DNA from: Anaeramoeba ignava
Lineage: Eukaryota > Metamonada > Anaeramoebidae
DNA: 64,000 bases
Direction: 5' to 3'
Assembly: GCA_028826165.1 (NCBI GenBank)
Contig: JAPDFW010000053.1
Location: 62,001 to 126,000 of the forward strand
The notes beneath the pieces were generated by a model that ran no database searches, was not told where the DNA came from, and saw nothing but the letters and a program-made list of their open reading frames with translations. Made by a program: the position numbers and the translations under genes. Shown one piece after another: positions 42,906 to 52,209 of the stretch. Numbering within the stretch: the first letter of the stretch is position 1; each line of letters starts with the position of its first letter.

Positions 42906-44982
42906 CTAGTTTGAATTTTCTAAATTCATTTCTTCATAATTGCTTGAATAATTATTAATTATTTGCTTTGCAATTTGACTCACATAATAATTCATATGAT
43001 TTTGAAGTTTTTCAATAATTTCAATCCCACCAACTTCTTCAAGAAAATCAACACAAGTATTTGAAATACCATTTTCAAAAGCAATTTTTTCACTAATTTC
43101 AAGTAATTTTCTAAAAATTTCCAAAATGGAATAAATTGATTCTGTATCATCAACAGAAATTAATTTAATAAGTAAACCAATAAAAGAATCTGTAATAAAC
43201 AATCTAAATAAAATGAATTAAATATTTCAAATTAAAAAAAAAAAATTTTCTCTTTTAATTTTCTTTTCTTTTTACTGGGATTGTTGTTGATTTGATTGAT
43301 TTATGATTCCATAAAAAATAGAAAGAGTTTCTTTTTGTAATTCAAAAGTTTCATTTTCCAACATTTTTAATATACTTGAAACAATATCATTTTCAAATAA
43401 TTTTTGGATATTTTGTTGATTTTGATTTGCCAAAGTTGATATTGTTAAACAAGTCTTTTTTTTGATATCTTGATCAGAATGAAATAAAAGTTGATTGAGA
43501 TTTTTTAAAAGATCTGATTCAAATAAAGAATCAATTTGGGTTTGATTTCCTTTAAGTAAATTATCGATAATTTGCAAACATTGATAAATAATTTCATTTG
43601 GACTTTCTCTTTAAAATTTTTTTTGAAGAAAAAAGAAACAATTTTTTGTTAATTCTTTTTTCTTTTTCTTTTTCTTTTTCTTTTTTACTTCAATAATCGA
43701 ATTATTTGAGAAGGAATATTTTCTTCAAAAAGAAGATTAATTTGATCTTTTTCAGATGAAATTATTAAAATACATGAACAAGTATAAAATAAAGTTTTTT
43801 TATCATTGAAATATAAAAGGCTTTCAAAATAAAGAAAGTAAGGTTTGAAAAAATTTAAATTTGGAATTGGATTTCCTCTTAAAAGATTAGATAACATCCA
43901 ACTTGCTGTTTGGATATCATTGACTAAACCATTAGATTCTTCAATCATTTGAATTACAATTTGGGTTATACCTTTTTGAAGAATAAGATCTCTTAAATTA
44001 ATTGAATCAGCAACAATATTTCCAATAATCCAAAAGCACTTAAAATATATTTTATATTTATATTTATCAAACAATAAAAGAATCAAATTGATTTTTGAAT
44101 TTTTGAATTTTTGAATTTAATTTTTGAATTTTTGAATTTAATTTTTTGAATTTAATTTTTGAATTTAATTTTTTGAATTTTTGAATTGAATTTTTGAATT
44201 TTTGAATTTTTGAATTTTTGAATTTTTGAATTTTTGAATTTAATTTTTTGAATTTTTGAATTTTTGAATTTACTTGTTCTCTTGATTCTCCTGAATGATT
44301 TGATATAAATTCAAATAAAACTTCAATTCCATTTTCTTTGATTATTGAATTTGTTTGTTCTGATGTTCCACTTGAAATATTTATAAGACACCAAATTACT
44401 TCCAACTTCAAGAAAGAAAGAAAACAATTTTTTTTTTGATTTAATTTGATTTTAGATTAAAAGTGTATTGATTTAAATAATTTTTCTTTTTTATACTTTA
44501 ATTTGTTCATCAAAATTTTCTTTTAAAATTGAAAGGAAAATTGGAATTAAATTTAATTCAATAACTTCATTTATTGGAGGAAAAGGAGAAGATAATAATT
44601 TTCTAATTTGTGTAATATGAGTTTTAATATTTTCTTTTTGAAGAATTTTAATTTGTTCTGAAAGAATCATAAGATCATTTTTCTTTATATTTATATTTTT
44701 GAAATTAATTTATATTATAAAATGATATTTTAAAATTGATATTTTGATTTTCACTTTTTTTCCTTCAATTCCTTGATTCATTTCAAAATAAAGTCTTGAA
44801 AAAGGTTCAGCTTCCATTTCATTAAAATTTTTAACTTTTCTTCTTTTCATTAAATCTTTTTCTTTCTTTTTTTTACTTAAAGAAATAGTTAATTCAAGTC
44901 TTTTTTGTTTCATTTGACTTGAATTAATTTTTGGTTTAAAACTTTCTCTTCTTTCTTTTAATTTTAAATCCCAAACATTCAT
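42906..44982 (-). CDS. importin alpha (karyopherin alpha)
   Basis: Six exons, 44755-44982, 44497-44682, 44274-44405, 43689-44038, 43276-43608 and 42906-43203, give 508 residues, the normal family size. The N-terminus is an importin-beta-binding domain (R-R-E-S-F-K-P, Q-K-R-L-E-L-T-I-S-L-S-K-K-K-K, M-K-R-R-K). Armadillo repeats follow, with I-T-Q-I-R-K-L-L-S, L-E-V-I-W-C-L-I-N-I-S-S-G, C-F-W-I-I-G-N-I-V-A-D, A-S-W-M-L-S-N-L-L-R-G and L-T-I-S-T-L-A-N. It binds classical nuclear localisation signals and couples them to importin beta. Some repeats have lost the usual Trp/Asn of the NLS groove (T-C-S-C-I-L-I-I-S-S, C-L-T-I-S-T-L-A-N), so the minor groove may be degenerate. The third intron holds TTTTTGAAT repeats. 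The gene is divergent from the KICS2-like gene. Confidence 0.87.
44095..44272. repeat. TTTTTGAAT nonamer repeat, importin-alpha intron 3
   Basis: Tandem TTTTTGAAT units with TTTAATTTTTTGAAT variants lengthen this intron to 235 nt. Confidence 0.88.
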
Positions 44983-45098
44983 TTGTATATTTTTATATAT
45001 TTATTTTTTTATATATTTTTATATTTTATACAAAAATAAAAAGAAAAAAATGAAAAAAATTTTTTCATTTTTTTTTGTTAATAAAAAAAAATTATTGA
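44983..45098. promoter_or_regulatory. divergent promoter, importin alpha / KICS2-like gene
   Basis: A spacer of 116 bp with an inverted arrangement: AAAAAAATGAAAAAAAT at 45044-45060, followed by TTTTTCATTTTTTTTTG at 45061-45077. The T-tract/CAT motif is thus presented on both strands, one for each gene. Confidence 0.5.
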
Positions 45099-46991
45099 AT
45101 GAATTTATTGTTTAATAAAGAAAATTATTCAAATGAAGATTTTATTGAAAAAGTTTCACTTATATTTCGATATCAATGTTTTATTGAACCTTCTTTGATC
45201 AAAATTGATTCAATTAAAGAATTTGGAGATATTTTTATATGGATTCAAGATTTTTTATTTAATGAAGAAAAATTCAATTCATTAGAATTTTCAATTTCAA
45301 ATTTACCCAATTCAACAGTGTTAAATCAACCCAAAAACCAAGATTTTGAACAGTTATATCTTACATGTGAACTAGCTATAGATGAATTACTTAAAAGCAA
45401 TAATTCAAAATCATTGCATTATATTCAAAATCCAAATTATTTAGTTAGTTTTTTTACATCCTTGAAATCATATATTAAGACAAAAATAAGAATTATCAGG
45501 CTTTTTCAGTCTTTTTCAAGCGGAGATTTTTGGCCTCCTAATTATGCAGAAGTTAGAGATTTGACCAAAGATCTTCTAAAGGATATTTACAAAGACAATA
45601 TTTCACCAATTACTGATTCAATCATGAAAAAATGGATTCTTCAACTTTCTTTAATTAAACAACTTTTTACTACTCAATTGAATTTTATTCGTTTGGATTA
45701 TTTTGATTCTCTTTTTTCACTTCAAAAATGTCGGTTTTTATTGAGTGATTCCAAGAAATTTTGTTTTGATATTCAAAGTGTAATTTTGAATAATGATTCA
45801 AGAAAATTCAAATTCAAATCAAGATTTTCTGATTGGTTATCATCATACTATTTCCATCTTCTTGATAAATTCATGATATTTTTTTTCTATTCAACACAGA
45901 AAGAATTCTCTATTTTGGAGAATGCAAATCAATTTAATTTCGAAACTCCTCAGAAATCAAGTGAGAAGAATGAAAATATTTTCACAAAAACAAAAATCAC
46001 AAGTTCATCCAAAAAGAAAAATCCTTTTATTGATATTTATCAACTTGGATTTTGTGAAATTGATTTCCAAAAACTTCGTCTTTTCAATCCAAAAAGCATT
46101 CTTTATTCAATTGATCAATTTATTAAGAAAACACGAGGTTTTTTCATTTGTTTAGTTGTGAATGAGAAAATTCAAAGCAAACCATGTGCAAATCAAATAC
46201 AGAATTGTTATTCAAATTTATTTGGAGGATATGATTGTTTAACGAATAAAGAAATTGAACTTAAAGTGAATTTAAAAAATTTAGAAAATTTAGAGAATTT
46301 AGAAAATTTATCAAAGCAAAAATTATCAAGAAATAATTTATCAAAAGAGAAACTGAATTACAAATCAAATAATTCAAATTCAAAAAATAGTTCAAATTCA
46401 AAAAATAGTTCAAATTCAAAAAATAATTCAAATTCAAAAAATAATTCAAATTCAAAAAATAATTCAAATTCAAAAAATAATTCAAATTCAAAAAATAATT
46501 CAAATTCAAAAAATAATTCAAATTCAAAAAATAATTCAAATTCAAAAAATAATTCAAATTCAAAAAATAATTCAAATGATAACTTGTTGGAAAATGAAAT
46601 GGATTTTGATCTTATAAATGAATATCCTTTTGATAACTATCCAAATATTAATCCTTTAAATCCTAATGAATTTTCTTCTGGATTAAGTCAATGGCCTGCT
46701 ATTTTTTGTTATCCTACAAAAACTCCTCCTTATAATGAATGGCCTAATTTAATTTCTTTGATTCTTGATAACTCAAATGAATTACAAAATTTTTCTCTAA
46801 ATCCTGTTGTTTTTTCTGATAAAAAAGTTCAAAAAACTTATTATCTTCAAAGAATTGAAGAAAATATAACTTTATGTTTTGTGAATAAAACAAAAAAGAA
46901 TAAGTTTATTCAACAATTTGCTGATATTTCAAAACAATTAAGAAGTTTTTATATTTTCCAAGATTTAGTTTCATTTTCTAAAAAGAAATAA
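45099..46991 (+). CDS. KICS2: KICS2 (C12orf66)-like KICSTOR subunit
   Basis: A single-exon gene of 630 residues. The last 110 residues align from memory with the end of human KICS2: Q-W-P-A-I for its Q-Y-P-A-V, E-W-P-N-L-I for H-W-P-N-V-I, V-V-F-S-D-K-K-V-Q-K-T-Y-Y-L for V-H-F-Y-D-D-K-V-Q-S-T-Y-F-L, and a final F-I-Q-Q-F-A-D-I helix. The middle (W-L-S-S-Y-Y-F-H-L-L-D-K-F) fits the segment before it, and the helical N-terminus is of the right kind. In animals KICS2 is part of KICSTOR, which recruits the GATOR1 complex to lysosomes and restrains mTORC1 when nutrients are scarce. A Ser/Asn/Lys tract (about residues 424-492, 18-nt DNA units) is inserted. Family assignment is by recall, without an alignment. 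Confidence 0.72.
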   Translation: MNLLFNKENYSNEDFIEKVSLIFRYQCFIEPSLIKIDSIKEFGDIFIWIQDFLFNEEKFNSLEFSISNLPNSTVLNQPKNQDFEQLYLTCELAIDELLKSNNSKSLHYIQNPNYLVSFFTSLKSYIKTKIRIIRLFQSFSSGDFWPPNYAEVRDLTKDLLKDIYKDNISPITDSIMKKWILQLSLIKQLFTTQLNFIRLDYFDSLFSLQKCRFLLSDSKKFCFDIQSVILNNDSRKFKFKSRFSDWLSSYYFHLLDKFMIFFFYSTQKEFSILENANQFNFETPQKSSEKNENIFTKTKITSSSKKKNPFIDIYQLGFCEIDFQKLRLFNPKSILYSIDQFIKKTRGFFICLVVNEKIQSKPCANQIQNCYSNLFGGYDCLTNKEIELKVNLKNLENLENLENLSKQKLSRNNLSKEKLNYKSNNSNSKNSSNSKNSSNSKNNSNSKNNSNSKNNSNSKNNSNSKNNSNSKNNSNSKNNSNSKNNSNSKNNSNDNLLENEMDFDLINEYPFDNYPNINPLNPNEFSSGLSQWPAIFCYPTKTPPYNEWPNLISLILDNSNELQNFSLNPVVFSDKKVQKTYYLQRIEENITLCFVNKTKKNKFIQQFADISKQLRSFYIFQDLVSFSKKK

Positions 46992-47347
46992 AAAAGCGAA
47001 AAATTAACTTGTCACAAAAAAAATTTTTTTTTATTTTTCCTTTTTCTTTCTCATTTTAAATTAAAAAATTAAATTTAAATTTTTTTTTCATTTTTTTTTT
47101 TCTCATTTACTTTCCCTTTTTAATTTTTGCCATTTCTTTGTAAATAATAAAAATACAAACTAATTTATTTTCTAATTTATTTACTAATTTATTTTCTTTT
47201 TTATTTTCTAATTTATTTTCTAATTTATTTTCTAATTTATTTTCTTTTTAGACTTGCTTTTAAAAAAAAATCAAAATTAATCCAAAAAAAAAAGAAAAGA
47301 AACGAATTTAAAATTTAATTTAATTTATTTTATTAAAAAAAAGAAAA
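46992..47347. other. intergenic region before first surface-protein paralogue
   Basis: AT-rich, with a T-tract/CAT element (47082-47107) and a 12-nt repeat CTAATTTATTTT in about six copies (47159-47248). The last 25 bp before the ATG are the same as before the second paralogue. No gene is seen. Confidence 0.55.
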
Positions 47348-49501
47348 ATGAAGAAAACAATAAAAAATAACTTTTTTGCAATAACAATATCAATAACAAT
47401 TCTATTTATACTTCATTCAACAAAAGAAACATTTCAAGAAATTGAAGAAATGAGTTTCCCAACATCATCAGATGGAGCTTCACAAGCATTTTTATATGAA
47501 GATCACTTTTATGTCACAATTTTATCTGATCCAATTTATTTATTGAAATTTTCAAAAGATAATTTCGATATAGCAGATTTTCTTAATTTAGAATCAGATG
47601 AAGTATGGAGTTCAGTAGTATATAAAGATGCAGTATATTTAGGAACAGATGGAGAACCAGGACATATTATTCAAGTCAATTTGACAACTTTTAAAAAAGG
47701 AATTGATCTTGTAATGGAAGAAAATGAGAATTATCTTGATTCTATTGCTTTTGATGGAAATCATACTGCTTATTTCACAACTGTTACTTCTCCTGCTAAT
47801 GTTATTAAAGTTGATTTGGAAACATTCACAAGAGTTAATGCTACTCAACTCAGAAATTACTCACTTGATCCAGTTGATAGTGAATCAAGTTATGGATGTG
47901 GAATTGATACAGTTAATAAATTTCTTTATGCTTCATCTGATAATGAACCAACAAGAATTTGGAAAGTTGATTTGGAGAATTTTGAGCTTGTTGATACTTT
48001 GGAAATGGAAGCAAATGATATTTATGTTGATGGATTTATTATTGCGAATAAAAAAGAACCTGAAATGACTGATGATTTAATGTATGTCAGCACTTGGACC
48101 TCTCCAATGCAAATTATAATAATTAATCTCACTGATTTTTCCCGAGTTGGTTTAGTTCCTATTTCTTTAACTAATAACCCTGAAGAAAGTTGGAGAGTGT
48201 ATTTTGATAACGAGACTTATAAAGCATATTTTCCAAGTGATAGAGGAATACCACTTATTGTTGTTATTCAAGCAAACACATCAAAATATATTGAAACTTT
48301 GCAATATCCTAATATTTTTGGTGTTGTTGAATCAATGCAGTTGGAACATGCTAATAATACTACTTATGGTTATGCTGGTTTGATGGATAATGGTGGTGTT
48401 GCTCGTCTTAATCTTGATAATCAAAGTGATTTCAAAAATACTTCGCTTCCATCTTTTAATCAAACTACTAATATTGTTATTGATGAAGAAACTCAATTTG
48501 CTTACATTACTTTTTTTCTTAATGCTAATTATAGTTTAATTGTAAATTTTAATTTGAGTGATTTTTCTTTCGCAAGATATCAAAAATACCCAAATGATGA
48601 TCCTGTTATTAGTTCATCTCATCTTGACAAAGAGAATAATTCAACCTATTTTTTAGTTGGAAGTTATAATTTCCAAGTTTATATTCTTTCTTTGATTGAT
48701 GATTCAATTAATCACACAGAAATCTTGTCAAATTCTTCACCAATAACATCAATCTTTGATGAAACCAATCATTTACTTTATTCTGTAATTAAGTTTACTG
48801 AAAATAGTTCATGTTCAATTCTTAAAATCACAACACCTGATTTTGGTATTATTGATAAATTTGATTTTTATGCTAATACATGTGCAACAATTTCAGCATT
48901 TGATAAGGATAGAAATATTGGATATTTTATAGGAAAAGGTTCATCAGGAAAATACAATCTTTTCCAAATTGATTTAACAGATTTATCACTTCTTCGAAGT
49001 TTAGAACTTCATGAATCCGCTGTAACATCAATGGTTTTTGATTCACTTCACAATTCCATTTATTTTGTTGAATACAATATAACAAATCCGAATCGGAATG
49101 AAACTGGAAATTACACCTATTTTGAAAGTTGTCCTCTTTATATTGTTGATCTTAATAAATTCGAAATTTTTGGAAATATTCTTCTTCCAGATATGGGTGT
49201 TGTTATCACTTCTTTTATGGGAATAACAGACAATTATGCTTATTTTGTTAAACATGGTTATGATGTTCATGTTGTTAAATTTGATACTATTTCTTATTCT
49301 ATTTCTAATATCATTTATATTAGTTCTGATGCTGAATTTGCTTTTGCTTCTGCTATTGATAGATCTACTGGTTTTGCTTATATTGGAACTGTCCAAAGTC
49401 CTGGAAGATTTATTAAAATTGAAGTTACTGAAAATTTTTCAATCAAACAAGAATTTTGTGGATTGATAATTTTGATAATGATTTTTTTGATTTTCTTTTA
49501 A
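47348..49501 (+). CDS. secreted/membrane beta-propeller-like protein, paralogue 1
   Basis: An intronless gene of 717 residues. The N-terminus (M-K-K-T-I-K-N-N then about 17 hydrophobic residues) is a signal peptide or anchor, and the C-terminus ends in a hydrophobic helix (F-C-G-L-I-I-L-I-M-I-F-L-I-F-F) after K-Q-E, which suggests a membrane anchor. Between them are roughly ten repeats of about 45-60 residues with the pattern x-Y-x-G-T/S-x-x-x-P-x-x-I-x-K-V-D-L-x-x-F, typical of YVTN/NHL/WD-like beta-propellers, and many N-x-S/T sites. I therefore expect an extracellular or lumenal propeller. Function is unknown. It is followed directly by a close paralogue in the same direction. Confidence 0.7.
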   Translation: MKKTIKNNFFAITISITILFILHSTKETFQEIEEMSFPTSSDGASQAFLYEDHFYVTILSDPIYLLKFSKDNFDIADFLNLESDEVWSSVVYKDAVYLGTDGEPGHIIQVNLTTFKKGIDLVMEENENYLDSIAFDGNHTAYFTTVTSPANVIKVDLETFTRVNATQLRNYSLDPVDSESSYGCGIDTVNKFLYASSDNEPTRIWKVDLENFELVDTLEMEANDIYVDGFIIANKKEPEMTDDLMYVSTWTSPMQIIIINLTDFSRVGLVPISLTNNPEESWRVYFDNETYKAYFPSDRGIPLIVVIQANTSKYIETLQYPNIFGVVESMQLEHANNTTYGYAGLMDNGGVARLNLDNQSDFKNTSLPSFNQTTNIVIDEETQFAYITFFLNANYSLIVNFNLSDFSFARYQKYPNDDPVISSSHLDKENNSTYFLVGSYNFQVYILSLIDDSINHTEILSNSSPITSIFDETNHLLYSVIKFTENSSCSILKITTPDFGIIDKFDFYANTCATISAFDKDRNIGYFIGKGSSGKYNLFQIDLTDLSLLRSLELHESAVTSMVFDSLHNSIYFVEYNITNPNRNETGNYTYFESCPLYIVDLNKFEIFGNILLPDMGVVITSFMGITDNYAYFVKHGYDVHVVKFDTISYSISNIIYISSDAEFAFASAIDRSTGFAYIGTVQSPGRFIKIEVTENFSIKQEFCGLIILIMIFLIFF

Positions 49502-49959
49502 GAATTCAAAAACAAAAACAAAAAGAAAAAATTGTTTTTTTTTTATTTGCTTTTAAAGAAATTAAAAAGTAAATAAAAAGAAAACAAAATCAAATTTAAG
49601 ATTTAAAAATTTAATTGAAAAAAAAAGTGGAATAAATTGATTAAAAAATTTTTATTAAAAAAAAAGAAAAAGGAGAAAAATCAAAAATTAAAAATTTTTC
49701 TTCCTTTCATTTCTTGACTTGGAAAAAATTAAAAATTAAAAATTAAAAATTAAAAATTAAAATTAAAAAAATACTCAAATCATTTTTTTTTTACTTTGTT
49801 TTTTGTGTGGTTTTTGTTTGTGTCTTTTATTTTCTATTATTTTTATTTGATCAAAAATAAGAAAATTGGTTAAAATGTAAAAAAAAAATTTTGTTTAAAT
49901 AAAAAATCGTTTCATCAAAAAAAAATTAATTGAATTTATTTTATTAAAAAAAAAGAAAA
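49502..49959. other. spacer between the two paralogues
   Basis: AT-rich and without a gene. It has AAAAAAGTGGAATAAATT at 49622-49639, a variant of a motif repeated elsewhere, a short TAAAAA array (about 49727-49765), and ends with the same 25-30 bp leader that precedes paralogue 1. Confidence 0.5.
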
Positions 49960-52101
49960 ATGAAGAAAACAATAAAAAATAACTTTTTTGCAATAATAAT
50001 ATCAATAACAATTCTATTTATACTTCATTCAACAAAAGAAACATTTCAAGAAGAAAAATCGATATCATTTCCATCAAGATCAGATGGAGTTTCAGAAGTA
50101 TTTTTATATGAAAATTATTTTTTCATGACAACTAACGCAACACCAGTTCATTTATTCAGATTTTCAAAAGATAATTTTGGAGTAGCAGACATTCTTAATT
50201 TAGAATCAAATGAAGTATGGAGTTCAGTAGTATATAAAGATGAAGTATATTTAGGAACAGATGGAGAACCAGGACATATTATTCAAGTCAATTTGACAAC
50301 TTTTAAAAAAGGAATTGATCTGAAAATGGAAGAAAATGAGAATTATCTTGATTCTGTTGCTTTTGATGGAAATCATACTGCTTATTTCACAACTATTTCA
50401 TCTCCTGCTAATGTTATTAAAGTTGATTTGGAAACATTCACAAGAGTTAATGCTATTCAACTCAAAAATTACTCACTTGATCCAGTTGATAGTGAATCAA
50501 GTTATGGATGTGGAATTGATACAGTTAATAATTTTCTTTATGCTTCATCTGATAATGAACCAACAAGAATTTGGAAAGTTGATTTGGAGAATTTTCAACT
50601 TGTTGATACTTTGGAATTGGAAGCAAATGATATTTATGTTGATGGATTTATTATTTTGGATAAAAAAGAGCCTATAATGAATCACAGTTTAATGTATGTC
50701 AGCACTTGGACAAGTCCAATGGAAATTATAATGATTAATCTCACTGATTTTTCCCGAATTGGTTTAGTTCCTATTTATTCAGATCTTGTACCTCAACAAA
50801 GTTGGAGAGTGTTTTTTGATAATGAGACTTATAAAGCATATTTCCCAAGTAATGGAGGAATACCACTTATTGTTGTTATTCAAGCAAACACATCAAAATA
50901 TATTGAAACTTTGCAATATCCTGATAATTTTGGAATTATTCAATCAATGAAATTGGGAAATGATGATAACACTACTTATGGTTATGCTGGTTTGTGGGGT
51001 CCTGCTGGTGCTGCTCGTCTTAATCTTGATAATCAAAGTGATTATAACAGAACTTTAGTTCCCGATTTTAATGTAACTATCGATATTGTTATTGATGAAG
51101 AAACTCATATAGCTTATATTACTTTTGATGTTAGTGATGCTAATTATAGTTTAATTGCAAATTTTGATTTGAATGAGTTTTCTATAAAAAGATATCAACA
51201 AATTCAAAATGATGATCCTTCTATTACTTCAGCTCATCTTGACAAAGATAATAATTCAACCTATTTTTTACTTGGAAGTTATAATTTCCAAGTTTATATT
51301 CTTTCTTTGATTGATGATTCAATTAATCACACAGAAATCTTGCCAAATTCTTCACCAATAACATCAATCTTTGATGAAACCAATCATTTACTTTATTCTG
51401 CAATTCAGTTTACTGTAAATAATTCATGTTCAATTCTTAAAATCACAACACCTGATTTTGGTATTATTGATAAATTTGATTTTGATGCTGGTACATGTGC
51501 AACCAAGTCAGTATTTGATAAGGATAGAAATATTGGATATTTTATAGGAGCAGATTCATCAGGAAAATACAATCTTTTCCAAATTGATTTAACAGATTTA
51601 TCACTTATTCGAAGTTTAGAACTTCATGAATATGAAGTAACAACAATGGTTTTTGATTCACTTCACAATTCTATTTATTTTGTTGAATACATTCCAACTC
51701 GAACCGAATACGAAAAATATTTTGAAACTTGTCCTCTTTATATTGTTGATCTTAATAAATTCGAAATTTTTGGAAGTATTCTTCTTCCAGAAACTAATAT
51801 AATTCTTACTTCTTTTATGGGAATAACAGACAATTATGCTTATTTTCCTACTCATGAAGAAAATCTTCATGTTATTAAATTTGATACTGTTTCTTATTCT
51901 ATTTCTAATATCATTCATATTAATTCTGATTCCCAATTTGCTTTTTCTTCTGCTATTGATAGATCTACTGGTTTTGCTTATATTGGAACTGTTCAAAGTC
52001 CTGCAAGATTTATTGAAATTGAAGTTACTGAAAATTTTTCAATCAAACAAGAATTTTGTGGATTGATAATTTTGATAATGATTTTTTTGATTTTCTTTTA
52101 A
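49960..52101 (+). CDS. secreted/membrane beta-propeller-like protein, paralogue 2
   Basis: An intronless gene of 713 residues with the same architecture as paralogue 1: signal peptide, propeller-type repeats, terminal hydrophobic helix. The first 30 residues and the last 22 are almost identical between copies, and so is the stretch with Y-L-G-T-D-G-E-P-G-H-I-I. Differences cluster in a few patches, for example around residues 40-60, 240-255 and 340-350. It is a recent tandem duplication with localised divergence, which could reflect diversifying selection on exposed loops. Function is unknown. Confidence 0.7.
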   Translation: MKKTIKNNFFAIIISITILFILHSTKETFQEEKSISFPSRSDGVSEVFLYENYFFMTTNATPVHLFRFSKDNFGVADILNLESNEVWSSVVYKDEVYLGTDGEPGHIIQVNLTTFKKGIDLKMEENENYLDSVAFDGNHTAYFTTISSPANVIKVDLETFTRVNAIQLKNYSLDPVDSESSYGCGIDTVNNFLYASSDNEPTRIWKVDLENFQLVDTLELEANDIYVDGFIILDKKEPIMNHSLMYVSTWTSPMEIIMINLTDFSRIGLVPIYSDLVPQQSWRVFFDNETYKAYFPSNGGIPLIVVIQANTSKYIETLQYPDNFGIIQSMKLGNDDNTTYGYAGLWGPAGAARLNLDNQSDYNRTLVPDFNVTIDIVIDEETHIAYITFDVSDANYSLIANFDLNEFSIKRYQQIQNDDPSITSAHLDKDNNSTYFLLGSYNFQVYILSLIDDSINHTEILPNSSPITSIFDETNHLLYSAIQFTVNNSCSILKITTPDFGIIDKFDFDAGTCATKSVFDKDRNIGYFIGADSSGKYNLFQIDLTDLSLIRSLELHEYEVTTMVFDSLHNSIYFVEYIPTRTEYEKYFETCPLYIVDLNKFEIFGSILLPETNIILTSFMGITDNYAYFPTHEENLHVIKFDTVSYSISNIIHINSDSQFAFSSAIDRSTGFAYIGTVQSPARFIEIEVTENFSIKQEFCGLIILIMIFLIFF

Positions 52102-52209
52102 GAATTTAAATCAAAATTCAAATAAAAAAAGAAAAATTGGAATTTATTTTTTGGTTAGTTCAAAAAATTTGACAAAAAAAATTTTTTTTTTCTTATTATT
52201 TTCTATTTT
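52102..52209. other. short convergent spacer
   Basis: About 108 bp between the stop codons of paralogue 2 (+) and the CDK11-like gene (-), with A and T runs and a TTTTCTA triplet repeat at 52199-52221 that enters the kinase 3' end. Confidence 0.5.
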
